From: Rhodoferax sp.
Lineage (GTDB): Bacteria > Pseudomonadota > Gammaproteobacteria > Burkholderiales > Burkholderiaceae_C
Direction of reading: 5' to 3'
DNA: 44,067 nt
NCBI GenBank assembly: GCA_030685025.1
Contig: JAUXWC010000166.1
Location: 1 to 44,067 of the forward strand
The number at the start of each line of letters is the position of its first letter. Position 1 is the stretch's first letter. The translations under genes and the position numbers were made by a program. The notes below the pieces were generated by a model. That model had not been told where the DNA came from and made no database searches. It saw nothing but the letters and a program-made list of their open reading frames with translations. Shown here in pieces: positions 34,355 to 43,891 of this stretch.

Positions 34355-34514
34355 GAACGATACGCAAAGAGGGACAGGGTCGGCCAAGCGCTCCAAGAAC
34401 GGCGGCGACCAGCAGCGGCCAATGTAACAGCACCTGAGCTGTTCCGCTGCAACACCGCCACGCCGTCACCTGGCCCAAGCGGCGCCTTTACCCGGGGTTC
34501 ACACGTCGGCTCGA

Positions 34515-34982
34515 CTACGCACCCCGCAAGGCTTTCTCCACCCCTCGGTTGGCCAGCATGTCGGCATGCTCGTTGCCAGGATCGCCGTTGTGGCCCCGCA
34601 CCCAGACCCATTCGATCTGATGGCCGGCACCGCTCACCAGCGCGTCCAGCCGCTGCCACAGGTCCACGTTCTTGACCGGCTGTTTTGCTGCGGTCTTCCA
34701 ACCCTTGGCTTTCCAACCGGTAATCCACTCGGTCATGCCCTTGAGCACATATTGGCTGTCCACATACAGGGTCACTTTGCAAGGCCGCTTGAGCGCTGCA
34801 AGGCCTTCAATCACGGCAGTCAGTTCCATGCGGTTGTTGGTGGTGCCCAACTCGCCGCCATAGAGCTCCTTGTGGGTGTCGGCCGACTTGAGCCACGCAC
34901 CCCAACCACCCGGTCCCGGATTGCCCTTGCAGGCCCCGTCGCTGTATATCTGCACTGCGTTCAATCGTCTCTCCTCATCCAT
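34515..34982 (-). CDS. rnhA: Ribonuclease HI
   Basis: This 155-residue enzyme cuts the RNA strand of RNA-DNA hybrids. Active-site residues are visible: Asp in [17 protein letters not shown], Glu in [10 protein letters not shown], Asp in [11 protein letters not shown], and His/Asp in [18 protein letters not shown]. The ATG at 34982 overlaps the stop of the methyltransferase (TGATG). A TTG at 34964 with GAGGAG 6 bases upstream would give the start NAVQIYSDG that aligns best with other RNase HI proteins, so the real start may be there. It is encoded downstream of the methyltransferase, likely in one operon. Confidence 0.95.
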   Translation of the reverse strand: MDEERRLNAVQIYSDGACKGNPGPGGWGAWLKSADTHKELYGGELGTTNNRMELTAVIEGLAALKRPCKVTLYVDSQYVLKGMTEWITGWKAKGWKTAAKQPVKNVDLWQRLDALVSGAGHQIEWVWVRGHNGDPGNEHADMLANRGVEKALRGA

Positions 34983-35782
34983 CAATCCGTCAACCTGCCA
35001 ACGCGGCCGGCCGAGTGGCTATTGGCCACCGATACCGGCGCGGCGGCTAGCGCCGGCACCGACTTCCATGCCGGCCCCAGCAAGGTCATGCCGCGCACGC
35101 GCTTGACCGCCACCAAAAAGTAGACGGCGCCCAGGATCGGCCACCAGCGCGGGCCCATCCGGTCCATCCAATCAAAGCGGCGCAGCCAATGCTCTTTCGA
35201 CAGCGCCGGTTTATAGCAGCCAAAGTGGCCCACTTCGACCTCGAAGCTTAGCAAGCGCAGCCAGTCGCGCATGCGCCAGTAACCGATGAAATCGGTGGCT
35301 TCGGGCAAGAACAGCTCGCCCCAGCCGGCCCGCTGCAGCAGACGGGCGCGCCGCTGGCGAAAACCCCACAGACTGACCGGATTCAAGCCGCAAATCACCA
35401 CCCGCCCCTCTGGCACCAGCACCCGCTCCACCTCGCGCAGCGTGGCATGTGGATCGGCATTGAGCTCCAGGGTGTGCGGCAGCACCACCAAGTCCAGACT
35501 GGCGGCGGGAAACGGCAAAGCCGCAAAGTCGGTCACCAGGCACACGGCTCGCCGCCCAACGGGCGGCATATCTGCCCCAGCCAAGGGCTCACAATCCGCC
35601 AGCCAGCGGTGCGGCATGCGGTTGGCGGCCAGGCAATCGAGCCCGGGCAGGCCAAGCTGCAGGGCGTGAAAACCAAAAATATCGGCCACCGCGCGGTCAA
35701 GCTGCGTGCGCTCCCACGCCAGCAGGTATTGCCCCGGCGGGGTTTGAAACCAATCCGGCAAATCTATAATTTGATCACTCAT
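34982..35782 (-). CDS. SAM-dependent methyltransferase (class I)
   Basis: This 266-residue protein reads [44 protein letters not shown] at its start. It then has a methyltransferase-11-like core: [56 protein letters not shown]. The glycine-rich cofactor loop is poorly conserved, as in this betaproteobacterial subgroup of proteins found next to rnhA and gloB. The ATG at 35782 overlaps the gloB ATG on the other strand in the sequence CATG. The substrate is unknown. It forms an operon with rnhA. Confidence 0.88.
   Translation of the reverse strand: MSDQIIDLPDWFQTPPGQYLLAWERTQLDRAVADIFGFHALQLGLPGLDCLAANRMPHRWLADCEPLAGADMPPVGRRAVCLVTDFAALPFPAASLDLVVLPHTLELNADPHATLREVERVLVPEGRVVICGLNPVSLWGFRQRRARLLQRAGWGELFLPEATDFIGYWRMRDWLRLLSFEVEVGHFGCYKPALSKEHWLRRFDWMDRMGPRWWPILGAVYFLVAVKRVRGMTLLGPAWKSVPALAAAPVSVANSHSAGRVGRLTD
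35743..35770 (+). promoter_or_regulatory. Probable sigma70 promoter of gloB
   Basis: A perfect -10 box TATAAT (35765-35770) lies 10 bases before the gloB ATG, with TTTGAA/TTGAAA (35743-35749) at a 15-16 base spacing as a -35 box. Transcription would begin about 4 bases before the ATG, so the gloB message would be leaderless or nearly so. The promoter lies inside the first codons of the divergent methyltransferase gene. Confidence 0.65.
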
Positions 35783-36548
35783 GAACATAATCCCGCTGCC
35801 AGCCTTCACCGACAACTACATTTGGCTGCTGCACGATGGTGTTGGCGCCTTGGTGGTGGACCCCGGCGACGCCCAGCCGGTTCTTGATTTCCTGCAGCGT
35901 GAAGGCCTGCGCTTGCAGGCCATTCTAGTCACGCACCACCACCCGGACCACACGGCGGGGGTCGATGCCTTGCGCGAGGCCACCGGCGCACCGGTGTGGG
36001 GCCCGGTGCGCGAGCGCATGCCCGAGCCCCTGACCCGCGTCACGGGTGGCGACCATGTTCACGCGCTGGGCCTGGATTTCAAGATCATGGATGTGCCTGG
36101 CCACACCGCCGGCCACATTGCCTACTACTGCGATCAGCTTGACGGCGCGCCGCTGCTGTTCTGTGGCGACACCTTGTTCAGCGGCGGCTGCGGTCGCCTG
36201 TTCGAAGGCACACCGGCCCAGATGCTGGCCTCGCTCGATACCCTGGCGGCACTGCCCGGCGCCACGCGCGTATGCTGCACCCATGAATACACGCTGGCCA
36301 ACCTGCGGTTTGCCATGGCCGTTGAACCCGACAACGCCGCGCTGACCAACTACTTCTCGGCCTGCCAGTCACTTCGCCAGCAGCAGCGCCCGACACTACC
36401 CTCGACGCTGACTCTGGAACTGCAAATCAACCCCTTCTTGCGCAGTCGCCTGCCCGCCCTGATGACGGCGGCACGGGCGTTTGATGCGCAGGCAACCGAC
36501 GAAGTGAGTGCCTTTGGCGCGCTTCGTCAATGGAAGAACCAATTTTGA
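35781..36548 (+). CDS. gloB: Hydroxyacylglutathione hydrolase (glyoxalase II)
   Basis: This 255-residue metallo-beta-lactamase-fold enzyme hydrolyses S-lactoylglutathione to lactate and glutathione, the second step of methylglyoxal detoxification. The N-terminus [17 protein letters not shown] matches GloB. The metal site is THHHPDHTAG, with further ligands in DVPGHTAGH, CGDTLFSGGCGR and CTHEYTLANLRFA; the C-terminal helical domain follows. It overlaps the mltD start by 19 bases. No ribosome binding site is seen, fitting a leaderless message. Confidence 0.96.
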   Translation: MNIIPLPAFTDNYIWLLHDGVGALVVDPGDAQPVLDFLQREGLRLQAILVTHHHPDHTAGVDALREATGAPVWGPVRERMPEPLTRVTGGDHVHALGLDFKIMDVPGHTAGHIAYYCDQLDGAPLLFCGDTLFSGGCGRLFEGTPAQMLASLDTLAALPGATRVCCTHEYTLANLRFAMAVEPDNAALTNYFSACQSLRQQQRPTLPSTLTLELQINPFLRSRLPALMTAARAFDAQATDEVSAFGALRQWKNQF

Positions 36549-38080
36549 AAAGTTTCCTACTCTGCGCCGCCTGGCTGGGCAGCCTCCTGCTGGCGGGCTG
36601 CGCCAGCACCCTGACCGCCCCCGACGCTGCGTTGCCAACGGCACCCGCCCCCGCCCCCGCCCCAGTGACGCCGGTTACTGCGCGCGCACCCATGCTCTTG
36701 ATAGCAGACGGACCCTTGCAGCCCATCACCGCGACACAAGCCGCGTCGCTGGCGGTGGCGCAGTTGGCGGCGCCGTCCGATCTCTGGGAACGCATGAAGC
36801 GTGGCTTCGCCATGCCAGACCTCGAAACCGCGCTGGTGCATGACCGCGAAAGCTGGTACAGCAGCCGCCCGGACTACATCTTTCGCATGACCGAGCGCTC
36901 ACGCAAGTACCTGTTTCACATTGTCGAAGAGCTGGAAATGCGCAACATGCCGACCGAGTTGGCCTTGTTGCCCTTCGTCGAAAGCGCTTTCAACCCGCAA
37001 GCGGTCTCCAGCGCCAAGGCCGCCGGCATGTGGCAATTCATGCCTGCCACCGGCAAGCATTTCGAGTTGAAACAGAATGCGTTTCGCGATGATCGACGCG
37101 ACGTGCTGGCTTCGACTCGCGCGGCACTGGACTACTTGCAAAAACTGCATGGCATGTTCGGCGACTGGCACCTGGCGCTGGCCGCCTACAACTGGGGCGA
37201 AGGCAGCGTTGGCCGCGCCATCGCCAAGAACAAGCGGCTGGGGCGTGGCACCGCCTACACCGACCTGACCATGCCGATGGAAACGCGCTTCTACGTGCCC
37301 AAGCTGCAAGCCATCAAGAACATCGTTGCGGCGCCAGAGAAGTTTGGCTCCAGTCTGCCGGCCATCGGCAACCACCCCTACTTCCAGACGGTTGACATCA
37401 AACGCGACATTGATGTGGTGCTGGCCGCCAAGCTGGCCGAAGTTCCGCTGGACGACTTCAAGGCCCTCAACCCGTCGGCCAGTCGGCCGGTTATTCTGGC
37501 CGCCGGCACACCGCAAATCCTGCTGCCCTGGGACAACGCCGCAGTGTTCCAGAGCAACCTGGACACCTACAGCGGGGGACGGCTAGCCAGTTGGACGGTG
37601 TGGATCGCCCCCACCACGATGCGCAGCGCGGAGGCCGCCAAGCGGGTCGGCATGAGTGAGGCGGATTTGCGCAGCGTCAACAAGATTCCCGCGCGCGTCG
37701 TGATTCGTGCGGGTTCCAGTCTGTTGATACCGCGCGGCGCCCGAATGGAACAAGACGTGACGGTGCATGTCGCCGACAACGGCCAGCTTTCGCTGGTCGC
37801 CGATGCCGCCCCCAGGCGTACCGTCGTCAAGGCGGGCAAGAACGAATCCGTCACCAGCGTTGCCAAACGCTACCGCGTTGCCGCCAGCGACGTGGCCGAG
37901 TGGAACAAAGTGGGGACGAGCGCCAGCTTCAAAGCCGGTCAACAGGTGGTGGTATTCCTGCCCACCAAAGCCAAGACCGTCGCCAAGGGTCGCCCCGGCA
38001 CACGGGTCGCCAAGGCTGGCCGGGGCGCAAAGGCCAGCAAGAACGCCCATAACAAGACGGTTCGGGTGGCCAAGCGCTGA
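36530..38080 (+). CDS. mltD: Membrane-bound lytic murein transglycosylase D
   Basis: This 516-residue lipoprotein cleaves peptidoglycan. A signal peptide ends in the lipobox LLLAGC. The SLT catalytic domain has Glu in LALLPFVESAFNPQAVSSAKAAGMWQFMPATG and the later NWGEGSVGRAI. LysM-like modules follow (about residues 350-400, SWTVWIAPTTMRSAEAAKRVG..., and 425-475, RTVVKAGKNESVTSVAKRYRV), ending in a Lys/Arg-rich tail. Starts at 36530 (ATG inside gloB) and 36545 (TTG) are both possible; the TTG would give MKSFLL, a more typical signal peptide start. Its stop TGA directly abuts the stop of the convergent permease gene. Confidence 0.94.
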   Translation: MEEPILKSFLLCAAWLGSLLLAGCASTLTAPDAALPTAPAPAPAPVTPVTARAPMLLIADGPLQPITATQAASLAVAQLAAPSDLWERMKRGFAMPDLETALVHDRESWYSSRPDYIFRMTERSRKYLFHIVEELEMRNMPTELALLPFVESAFNPQAVSSAKAAGMWQFMPATGKHFELKQNAFRDDRRDVLASTRAALDYLQKLHGMFGDWHLALAAYNWGEGSVGRAIAKNKRLGRGTAYTDLTMPMETRFYVPKLQAIKNIVAAPEKFGSSLPAIGNHPYFQTVDIKRDIDVVLAAKLAEVPLDDFKALNPSASRPVILAAGTPQILLPWDNAAVFQSNLDTYSGGRLASWTVWIAPTTMRSAEAAKRVGMSEADLRSVNKIPARVVIRAGSSLLIPRGARMEQDVTVHVADNGQLSLVADAAPRRTVVKAGKNESVTSVAKRYRVAASDVAEWNKVGTSASFKAGQQVVVFLPTKAKTVAKGRPGTRVAKAGRGAKASKNAHNKTVRVAKR

Positions 38081-38920
38081 CTAGAGCTTCTCCGTCTCCC
38101 CCGCCCGAGGCTGCCACTTCATCAGCCGGCGTTCAACCCGCCCGACGATGCCATCGAGCAGCAGCGCAAAGGCCGTCAGCACCGCAATGCCGGCAAACAC
38201 CGTGTTCACGTCAAACGTACCTTCGGCCTGCAAGATGAGGTAGCCGACCCCGCGTGCCGAGCCCAGGTACTCGCCCACCACCGCGCCGACAAAGGCCAGC
38301 CCCACGGAGGTGTGCAGGCTGGAGAACACCCAGGCGGTGGCACTGGGCAGATACACCGTGTGCAGCAGTTGACGCTGATTGGCGCCCAGCATGCGGGCGT
38401 TGGCCAGTACCACCGGACTGACTTCCTTCACACCCTGGTAGACGTTGAAGAAAACGATGAAGAACACCAGCGTGACGGCGAGCGCCACCTTGCTCCAGAT
38501 CCCTAAGCCGAACCACAGCGCGAAGATGGGCGCCAGGATCACGCGCGGCATCGAGTTGGCGGCCTTGATATAGGGCTCCAGAATGGCACTGGCCAGCGGC
38601 GCCAAGGCCAGCCACAGGCCACAGACCAGCCCCAGCACGGTGCCAATGCCAAACGCCAGCACCGTCTCCAGCAAGGTTACGCCCAGATGCAGGTAGATAT
38701 CGGCGCGCCCCGCCAGACCATCCGGGAAAAAAACGCTGGCACCCAGGCCAATCGGCATGAACCACGACCAGATGCGCCCGAGCACCCGCACTGGTTCACC
38801 CAGGAAAAACGCTATTTGCGGGTCACGCGAGACCAGTTGCCACGCCAGCAACACCACTACCAGCACGCCCACCTGCCACACCCGCAGATTGCCCTCCGAC
38901 GGTTTGATAAGCTGCCACAT
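38081..38920 (-). CDS. ABC transporter permease, SsuC/TauC-type
   Basis: This 279-residue inner-membrane protein has about six transmembrane helices and the EAA loop (NARMLGANQRQLLHTVYLPSATAWVFSSLHTSVGLAFVGAVVGEYLG). These mark the SsuC/TauC/NrtB class of permeases. It starts at MWQLIKPSEGN; an in-frame extension upstream overlaps the ATPase gene and lacks homology. It follows the ATPase gene after 1 base and is the last gene of the importer operon, ending base-to-base against mltD. Confidence 0.93.
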   Translation of the reverse strand: MWQLIKPSEGNLRVWQVGVLVVVLLAWQLVSRDPQIAFFLGEPVRVLGRIWSWFMPIGLGASVFFPDGLAGRADIYLHLGVTLLETVLAFGIGTVLGLVCGLWLALAPLASAILEPYIKAANSMPRVILAPIFALWFGLGIWSKVALAVTLVFFIVFFNVYQGVKEVSPVVLANARMLGANQRQLLHTVYLPSATAWVFSSLHTSVGLAFVGAVVGEYLGSARGVGYLILQAEGTFDVNTVFAGIAVLTAFALLLDGIVGRVERRLMKWQPRAGETEKL

Positions 38921-38921
38921 A

Positions 38922-39737
38922 TCAGGCCGCCTTCTTGAGTTGTTGCGCGTAACCCTTGAGCACTTCGTCACGCAGCACGCCCCAGATCTGGGTGTGCAAC
39001 TCGATGAATCGTGGCTGTGTGCGCACCTCGGCGACATTGCGCGGGCGCGGCAGGTCGATCACGAACTCGCCAATCGGGTGAGTGGCGGGGCCGGCCGACA
39101 ACACCACCACCCGGTCACTCATGGCAATGGCCTCATCCAGATCGTGGGTGATGAACAGCACCGCCTTTTTCTTCGCGGCCCAAAGGTCCAGCACTTCGTT
39201 TTCCATGAGCTGGCGGGTTTGAATGTCCAGCGCACTGAAGGGCTCGTCCATCAGAACGATGTCCGGGTCAAGCGCCAACACTTGCGCCAGCGCGGTGCGT
39301 TTGCGCATGCCACCTGAGAGCTGATGCGGATAGTGGTCTCCAAACGAACCCAGTCCCACGCGCTCCAGCCAGCTCTGCGCCTGCTCACGCGCCTGCGGCT
39401 CGGGCGTGCCCCGGTATTGCAGGCCCACCAGAATATTGTCGATGGCGCTGCGCCACGGCATCAAGGCATCGGTCTGGAACATGTAGCCAGCCCGGGTGTT
39501 GATGCCTCGCAGGGGCTGCCCAAACACCCGCACCTCGCCTGCGGACGGTGCCAGCAGGCCGGCGCCGATATTGAGCAGGGTCGACTTGCCGCAGCCGGTT
39601 GGGCCCACCATCGACACGAACTCCCCGGCCTTGATGTGCAGGCTGGTATCGGCCACCGCGGTGTACGCCTTGGCATGGCCCTCGCGCGCCTTGAATGAAC
39701 AGCCGATGCCCCGAAATTCCAACGCCAAATCGGACAT
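38922..39737 (-). CDS. ABC transporter ATPase, SsuB/TauB-type
   Basis: This 271-residue protein carries Walker A (VGPTGCGKST), the Q-loop (GYMFQTDALMPWRSAIDNI), the signature LSGGM, Walker B (DIVLMDEPFSALD) and the H-loop (FITHDLDEAIAMSD). That is the pattern of ATPases of nitrate/sulfonate/taurine-type importers. The start MSDLALEFRGIG is preferred over an upstream start that overlaps the binding-protein gene. It sits between the binding protein (7-base gap) and permease genes. Confidence 0.95.
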   Translation of the reverse strand: MSDLALEFRGIGCSFKAREGHAKAYTAVADTSLHIKAGEFVSMVGPTGCGKSTLLNIGAGLLAPSAGEVRVFGQPLRGINTRAGYMFQTDALMPWRSAIDNILVGLQYRGTPEPQAREQAQSWLERVGLGSFGDHYPHQLSGGMRKRTALAQVLALDPDIVLMDEPFSALDIQTRQLMENEVLDLWAAKKKAVLFITHDLDEAIAMSDRVVVLSAGPATHPIGEFVIDLPRPRNVAEVRTQPRFIELHTQIWGVLRDEVLKGYAQQLKKAA

Positions 39738-39744
39738 GGGCAAA

Positions 39745-40791
39745 TCAGGCCTTGAACTGCTGCTTGGCCCTTCTGGCGTACTCATTGGTAAATGTCCGCG
39801 CCAGGTCGATCTTGTCGGCCTTGATGCTCGGGTCAAAACTGACCAACGCACGCAACGCGGTCTGGCCACCGTCCTCGGGGAACAGGCCGTCCGGCGAGAT
39901 CGCCTCGCGCACCTTGTTGAAGGCGGCAAGGTACAGCGCGCGATCACCGAGCAGATACGACTCCGGCACAGTCTTGATGATGTCGCCCGGCCCGGCTGTC
40001 TGCAGCCACTTCAGGCTGTGCACGATGGCGTTGGTCAGGGCCTGCACGGTGCTGGGGTGCTTCCGCACGAATTCCAGCGGCGCATACAGGCAACCGGCCG
40101 GCATCGGGCCGCCAAACACCTCGGTGGTCCCCTTGAGTGTGCGGGTGTCGGCAATGATACGAATCTCGCCCTTTTGCTCCAGCATGGTCATCACCGGGTC
40201 GGTGTTGCTCATCGCGTCAATCTGGCCGGAGCGAAACGCCGTCAAGGCGCCCGCCGCAGTGCCCACGCCGATAAAACTCACATCGCCAGCCGACACACCA
40301 GCGCGTGACAGAATCAGCTTGGCCACCATGTTGGTGGACGAGCCCGGGGCCGAGACGCCGATCTTCTTGCCCTTGAGATCGGCCACGCTCTTGTACCCCG
40401 GCATGGCCTTGGGCGAAATGCCCATCGAGATCTGGGGTGCACGGCCCTGCAGCACGAAGGCCTGAAACTGCTGCCCTTTGGATTGCAGGTTGATGGTGTG
40501 TTCATAGGCGCCCGAGACCACATCGGCGGAACCGCCGACGACCGCCTGCAGCGCGCGCGAACCACCGGCAAAGTCACTGATCTCGACGTCGAGACCTTCA
40601 GCTTTGAAGTACCCCAACTGCTCCGCAATCGTCAGCGGCAGATAGTAGAAAGCCGCCTTGCCACCAACCGCGATCGAAATGTTGGTCTTCTCCAGGCGGG
40701 GCTGCGCCCATAACGCGGGCGCGACGGCTCCCGCTGCGGCCAGGGCCGCCACCGACGCAAAGCCGCGCCGATTGAGTTCGTAGTTACGCAT
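39745..40791 (-). CDS. ABC transporter substrate-binding protein (NMT1/TauA-like)
   Basis: This 348-residue protein begins with a twin-arginine-like signal (NRRGFASVAALAAAGAVAPALWAQ). The binding domain follows: ISIAVGGKAAFYYLPLTIAEQLGYFKAEGLDVEISDFAGGSRALQAVVGGSADVVSGAYEHTINLQ, then KGKKIGVSAPGSSTNMVAKLIL. This is the NMT1/SsuA/TauA class, which binds sulfonates, nitrate/bicarbonate or thiamine-precursor-like ligands. AAGGAAAG lies about 10 bases upstream of the ATG. It heads the operon binding protein-ATPase-permease. The substrate cannot be fixed from this sequence. Confidence 0.93.
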   Translation of the reverse strand: MRNYELNRRGFASVAALAAAGAVAPALWAQPRLEKTNISIAVGGKAAFYYLPLTIAEQLGYFKAEGLDVEISDFAGGSRALQAVVGGSADVVSGAYEHTINLQSKGQQFQAFVLQGRAPQISMGISPKAMPGYKSVADLKGKKIGVSAPGSSTNMVAKLILSRAGVSAGDVSFIGVGTAAGALTAFRSGQIDAMSNTDPVMTMLEQKGEIRIIADTRTLKGTTEVFGGPMPAGCLYAPLEFVRKHPSTVQALTNAIVHSLKWLQTAGPGDIIKTVPESYLLGDRALYLAAFNKVREAISPDGLFPEDGGQTALRALVSFDPSIKADKIDLARTFTNEYARRAKQQFKA

Positions 40792-40909
40792 GCCAGACTT
40801 CTTTCCTTAAACAAGGATCAAGCGTAATCAACAGGCCGCAACAGCGCATCGGGAACATCCCCTGCGGGTTTCTACTAGACCCTTTTGGGCCTCGCCCACT
40901 TGGGCAGCC

Positions 40910-41500
40910 TTAACGTCGGTCCAGCAAGGCGTGAGCAATGGTGCCCAGATCGACGTATTCGAGTTCGCTGCCAATCGGCACACCCCGCGCCAGGCGGGTG
41001 ATCTGCACCCCACTGTCCTTGAGCCCCTGCGTGATGACGTGCGCGGTGGCCTCACCCTCGGCAGTGAAGTTGGTGGCCAGAATCACCTCGGTCACCACGC
41101 CATCGGTGGCGCGGTCGAACAGCTTCTTGAGCCCGATGTCCTTCGGACCGATGCCGTCGAGCGGACTGATCTTGCCCATCAAAACGAAATAGAGGCCCTT
41201 GTAGGCCAGGGTTCGCTCCAGCGCGGACTGATCAGCCGGGGTCTCCAGCACGCACAGCTTGCTGGCGTCGCGACGGGCGTCCTGGCAGGTGGGGCACAGC
41301 TCGGCTTCGGTGAAGGTGTGGCAACGCTCGCAGTGCCTGACTGATTCCACCGCGTGCTGCAGTGCCCGCGACAGCGTCAACGCGCCGGCGCGGTCATGCT
41401 GCAACAGATGAAACGCCATGCGCGAGGCCGACTTGACGCCCACCCCAGGCAGACGGCGCAAGGCATGGATCAGCGCTTCGACCGAATTGGTGTTGGGCAC
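40910..41500 (-). CDS. recR: Recombination mediator protein RecR
   Basis: This 196-residue protein has an N-terminal helix-hairpin-helix ([28 protein letters not shown]), a four-cysteine zinc finger ([16 protein letters not shown]), a Toprim domain ([16 protein letters not shown] ... [48 protein letters not shown]) and the C-terminal Walker-like [25 protein letters not shown]. RecR helps load RecA at gaps with RecF and RecO. It starts 6 bases after ybaB in the usual dnaX-ybaB-recR order. Two short hairpin-forming segments follow its stop, without a clear T run. Confidence 0.97.
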   Translation of the reverse strand: MPNTNSVEALIHALRRLPGVGVKSASRMAFHLLQHDRAGALTLSRALQHAVESVRHCERCHTFTEAELCPTCQDARRDASKLCVLETPADQSALERTLAYKGLYFVLMGKISPLDGIGPKDIGLKKLFDRATDGVVTEVILATNFTAEGEATAHVITQGLKDSGVQITRLARGVPIGSELEYVDLGTIAHALLDRR

Positions 41501-41506
41501 GTCGGC

Positions 41507-41839
41507 TTAGAAGGGGAACTTCATGCCGCCGGGCAAACCCGGCATGCCGGCGGTCAGCTTGCCCATCTTCTCCTGCGAGGTCTCTTCCGCCTTGCGCACC
41601 GCCGCGTTGAACGCGGCCGCCACCAGGTCTTCGAGCATGTCTTTGTCTTCGGCCAGCAAGCTGGGGTCGATCATGACGCGGCGCACGTCGTGTTTGCAGG
41701 TCATCGTAACTTTGACGAGGCCGGCACCCGACTCGCCAGTGACCTCGACGTTGCCCAGCTCGTCCTGGGCCCTTTTCATGTTGTCCTGCATGGCCTGCGC
41801 CTGCTTCATGAGTCCCGCGAGTTGTCCTTTGTTGAACAT
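41507..41839 (-). CDS. ybaB: Nucleoid-associated protein YbaB/EbfC
   Basis: This 110-residue protein reads [62 protein letters not shown], the standard YbaB/EbfC pattern, ending in the Met/Gly-rich [12 protein letters not shown] tail. It forms a small DNA-binding dimer. The start at 41839 is fixed by family alignment; the frame continues upstream into the dnaX end. Its position between dnaX and recR is conserved in many bacteria. Confidence 0.97.
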   Translation of the reverse strand: MFNKGQLAGLMKQAQAMQDNMKRAQDELGNVEVTGESGAGLVKVTMTCKHDVRRVMIDPSLLAEDKDMLEDLVAAAFNAAVRKAEETSQEKMGKLTAGMPGLPGGMKFPF

Positions 41840-41861
41840 GTATTTTCCTTGGTTTAAAAGA

Positions 41862-43763
41862 TCAAATGGCCTTGATGGTTCCAGGCACGACTTTGGCCCC
41901 AAAATCACGCATCACGGCCTGCACAAAAGGGTCTTCAAAAATAATCCGCTCGGCCGCCAATTGGCGCTCGGCCGCCGCCAGCGCGTTGCGGCGCGCCGGG
42001 CTGTCGGTGACGCGACCGATTTCAACCGCCAAACGCACACTGTAGCCTGCCGCCGCCAGCGCCGCGCCGAGGCGGTCCCGCGTGCCCGGCTGGTTGAGCG
42101 ACTCGCGCTCGACCCGTAGCAGCCATTGGTCGGTATCGCGTGCCACCAGTTGCGACTGTAGGGCCAGCTCGCGCACCAGCGCCGTGATCGCTTCGTCGGC
42201 AATCAGTTGCTGCACCGTGCCGTGCCAGAACGCGCCGTCTTCAGTCGGAACCAAGCGAACCTCCGCGACCTGCCCGGCAGCCACGTCGGAGCGCGAATCC
42301 GCCTGCACCCGCACTGGGATCGCCAGCACCTGGGTTGCCGCCGGTACCGCCTCGGCGTGGACTGAAATCCTGACCGCGCCGCCTTGCGCTTGCGAGGATG
42401 TGGCTGCCTGCGCCGGGTTGACCACATGCAACACCTGCCCCGGTGGTGGTGCAGTGTCTGGCGCGAGCATCGAAATCACCGGTTCGGACGCGGCCGGCCT
42501 TGGCGGCTGCGAGAACCCCGGCTGGACGGTTGTAGCTGCCGCGCCCGTTCGCGTTTCCACTGCCGCCGTCGCCACCTCTATCTTCATCCCCGCTTGTGCG
42601 ACGGTAGGGGCATCAATCAGAGTTTTTTTTTCAGCCGTTTGGTTTGACGTCGCTGGCGTGCCGCTGGCCGGCTTGAATGCCAGCAAGCGCAGCAGCACCA
42701 TGGTCAGGGCTGCGTATTCATCAGGCGCCAAGCCCAGCTCGGCGCGCCCATGCAAGCACATGCTGTACAACAACTGAGTCTCGTCGGGCGGCATCATTTG
42801 CGCCAGACGAGCCGTTTCGACCGCGTCGGGCTCGCGATCTTCGACCGCCTGTGGCACCGCCTGCTGCACCGCCATGCGCTGCAGCACCGAGCTCATTTCA
42901 TCCAGCGTCGAGGCAGCGCTGAGCCCATTGAGGCGCAGCGTCTCGGAGGTCTCCACCACGGTCTTGCCGTCACCCAGCGCCAGCGCTTCGATCAGCCTGA
43001 ACACGTAGGACCGGTCGACACTGCCCAGCATCTGGCGCACCGTCGCTTCTTGCAGCACCCCCGCACCAAAGGCAATCGCCTGATCGGTGAGCGACAAGGC
43101 ATCACGCATGGAGCCGCGCGCGGCGCGCGCCAGCAAGCGCAGGGACGGCGTGTCGGCCTGCACCTGTTCGGCTTCCAGCACATGCTGCAGGTGTTCGCGA
43201 ATCGTCTCGGGCGCCATCGGGCGCAGGTTGAACTGCAGGCAGCGCGACAAAACCGTGACCGGCACCTTCTGCGGGTCGGTCGTGGCCAGCACAAATTTAA
43301 GGTACTCGGGCGGCTCTTCGAGGGTCTTCAACATGGCGTTGAAAGCGTGGCCGGTGAGCATGTGCACCTCGTCGATCATGAACACCTTGAAGCGCCCCTG
43401 CACCGGTTTGTAGACCGCCTGCTCCAGCAGCGACTGCACTTCCTCGACGCCGCGGTTGGAGGCCGCATCGAGCTCGGTGTAATCCACAAAACGGCCCGAA
43501 TCGATGTCCCGACAGGCCTGGCAGACACCACAGGGCGTGGCGGTGATGCCGCCCTGCCCATCGGGCCCCTGGCAGTTGAGCGACTTGGCCAAAATGCGCG
43601 ACACGGTGGTCTTGCCCACCCCGCGCGTGCCGGTAAACAGGTAGGCATGGTGCAGTCGGCGCGACTCCAGGGCGTTGCTCAAGGCACGCACCACATGCTC
43701 TTGCCCCACCATTTCGGAGAAATTTCGGGGACGGTACTTGCGGGCCAGCACGAGGTAGGACAT
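41862..43763 (-). CDS. dnaX: DNA polymerase III subunit tau (gamma by slippage)
   Basis: This 633-residue clamp-loader subunit has a Walker A motif ([15 protein letters not shown]) and zinc-site cysteines (Cys in LNCQGPDG and [10 protein letters not shown]). It also has [26 protein letters not shown] (Walker B), the sensor-1 region [19 protein letters not shown], and the collar domain to about residue 370. A low-complexity Ala/Thr/Pro-rich linker then leads to the C-terminal tau part that binds helicase and polymerase. The start is at 43763 ([15 protein letters not shown]). At codons 378-381 a run of nine A residues is expected to cause slippage, giving a truncated gamma-like form (described separately). 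Confidence 0.96.
   Translation of the reverse strand: MSYLVLARKYRPRNFSEMVGQEHVVRALSNALESRRLHHAYLFTGTRGVGKTTVSRILAKSLNCQGPDGQGGITATPCGVCQACRDIDSGRFVDYTELDAASNRGVEEVQSLLEQAVYKPVQGRFKVFMIDEVHMLTGHAFNAMLKTLEEPPEYLKFVLATTDPQKVPVTVLSRCLQFNLRPMAPETIREHLQHVLEAEQVQADTPSLRLLARAARGSMRDALSLTDQAIAFGAGVLQEATVRQMLGSVDRSYVFRLIEALALGDGKTVVETSETLRLNGLSAASTLDEMSSVLQRMAVQQAVPQAVEDREPDAVETARLAQMMPPDETQLLYSMCLHGRAELGLAPDEYAALTMVLLRLLAFKPASGTPATSNQTAEKKTLIDAPTVAQAGMKIEVATAAVETRTGAAATTVQPGFSQPPRPAASEPVISMLAPDTAPPPGQVLHVVNPAQAATSSQAQGGAVRISVHAEAVPAATQVLAIPVRVQADSRSDVAAGQVAEVRLVPTEDGAFWHGTVQQLIADEAITALVRELALQSQLVARDTDQWLLRVERESLNQPGTRDRLGAALAAAGYSVRLAVEIGRVTDSPARRNALAAAERQLAAERIIFEDPFVQAVMRDFGAKVVPGTIKAI
42623..42631 (-). 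other. A9 slippage run in dnaX, predicted gamma production site
   Basis: On the coding strand GAA AAA AAA ACT contains nine consecutive A residues (dnaX codons 378-381). A -1 shift reads AAC TCT GAT TGA and stops after residue 383; a +1 shift reads CTC TGA and stops after residue 381. A run of nine A residues in dnaX is known from Thermus, where transcriptional slippage makes gamma; E. coli uses a ribosomal -1 shift. Either would remove the tau C-terminal domains and leave the ATPase and collar domains. Confidence 0.7.
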
Positions 43764-43891
43764 GGGTTCTGATTCTACGGGTTGGAATGTCCGCAAGGCG
43801 CCGCGGTTTCTCTATCTGCCCGCAGCACGCAGCAGAGTACCCGACCCGACTGATCTTGAGACAACGACGCCCTCCCAAGAAACGACTCGCC

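Noticed and set aside
40792-40909. Possible riboswitch (for example thiamine) linked to the NMT1-type importer
   Set aside because: The sequence between recR and the binding-protein gene lacks the conserved TPP riboswitch motifs, and the part upstream of the importer start is too short.
42750-43772. 340-codon plus-strand open frame opposite dnaX
   Set aside because: The minus strand encodes the conserved DnaX ATPase here; the plus frame is a compositional shadow.
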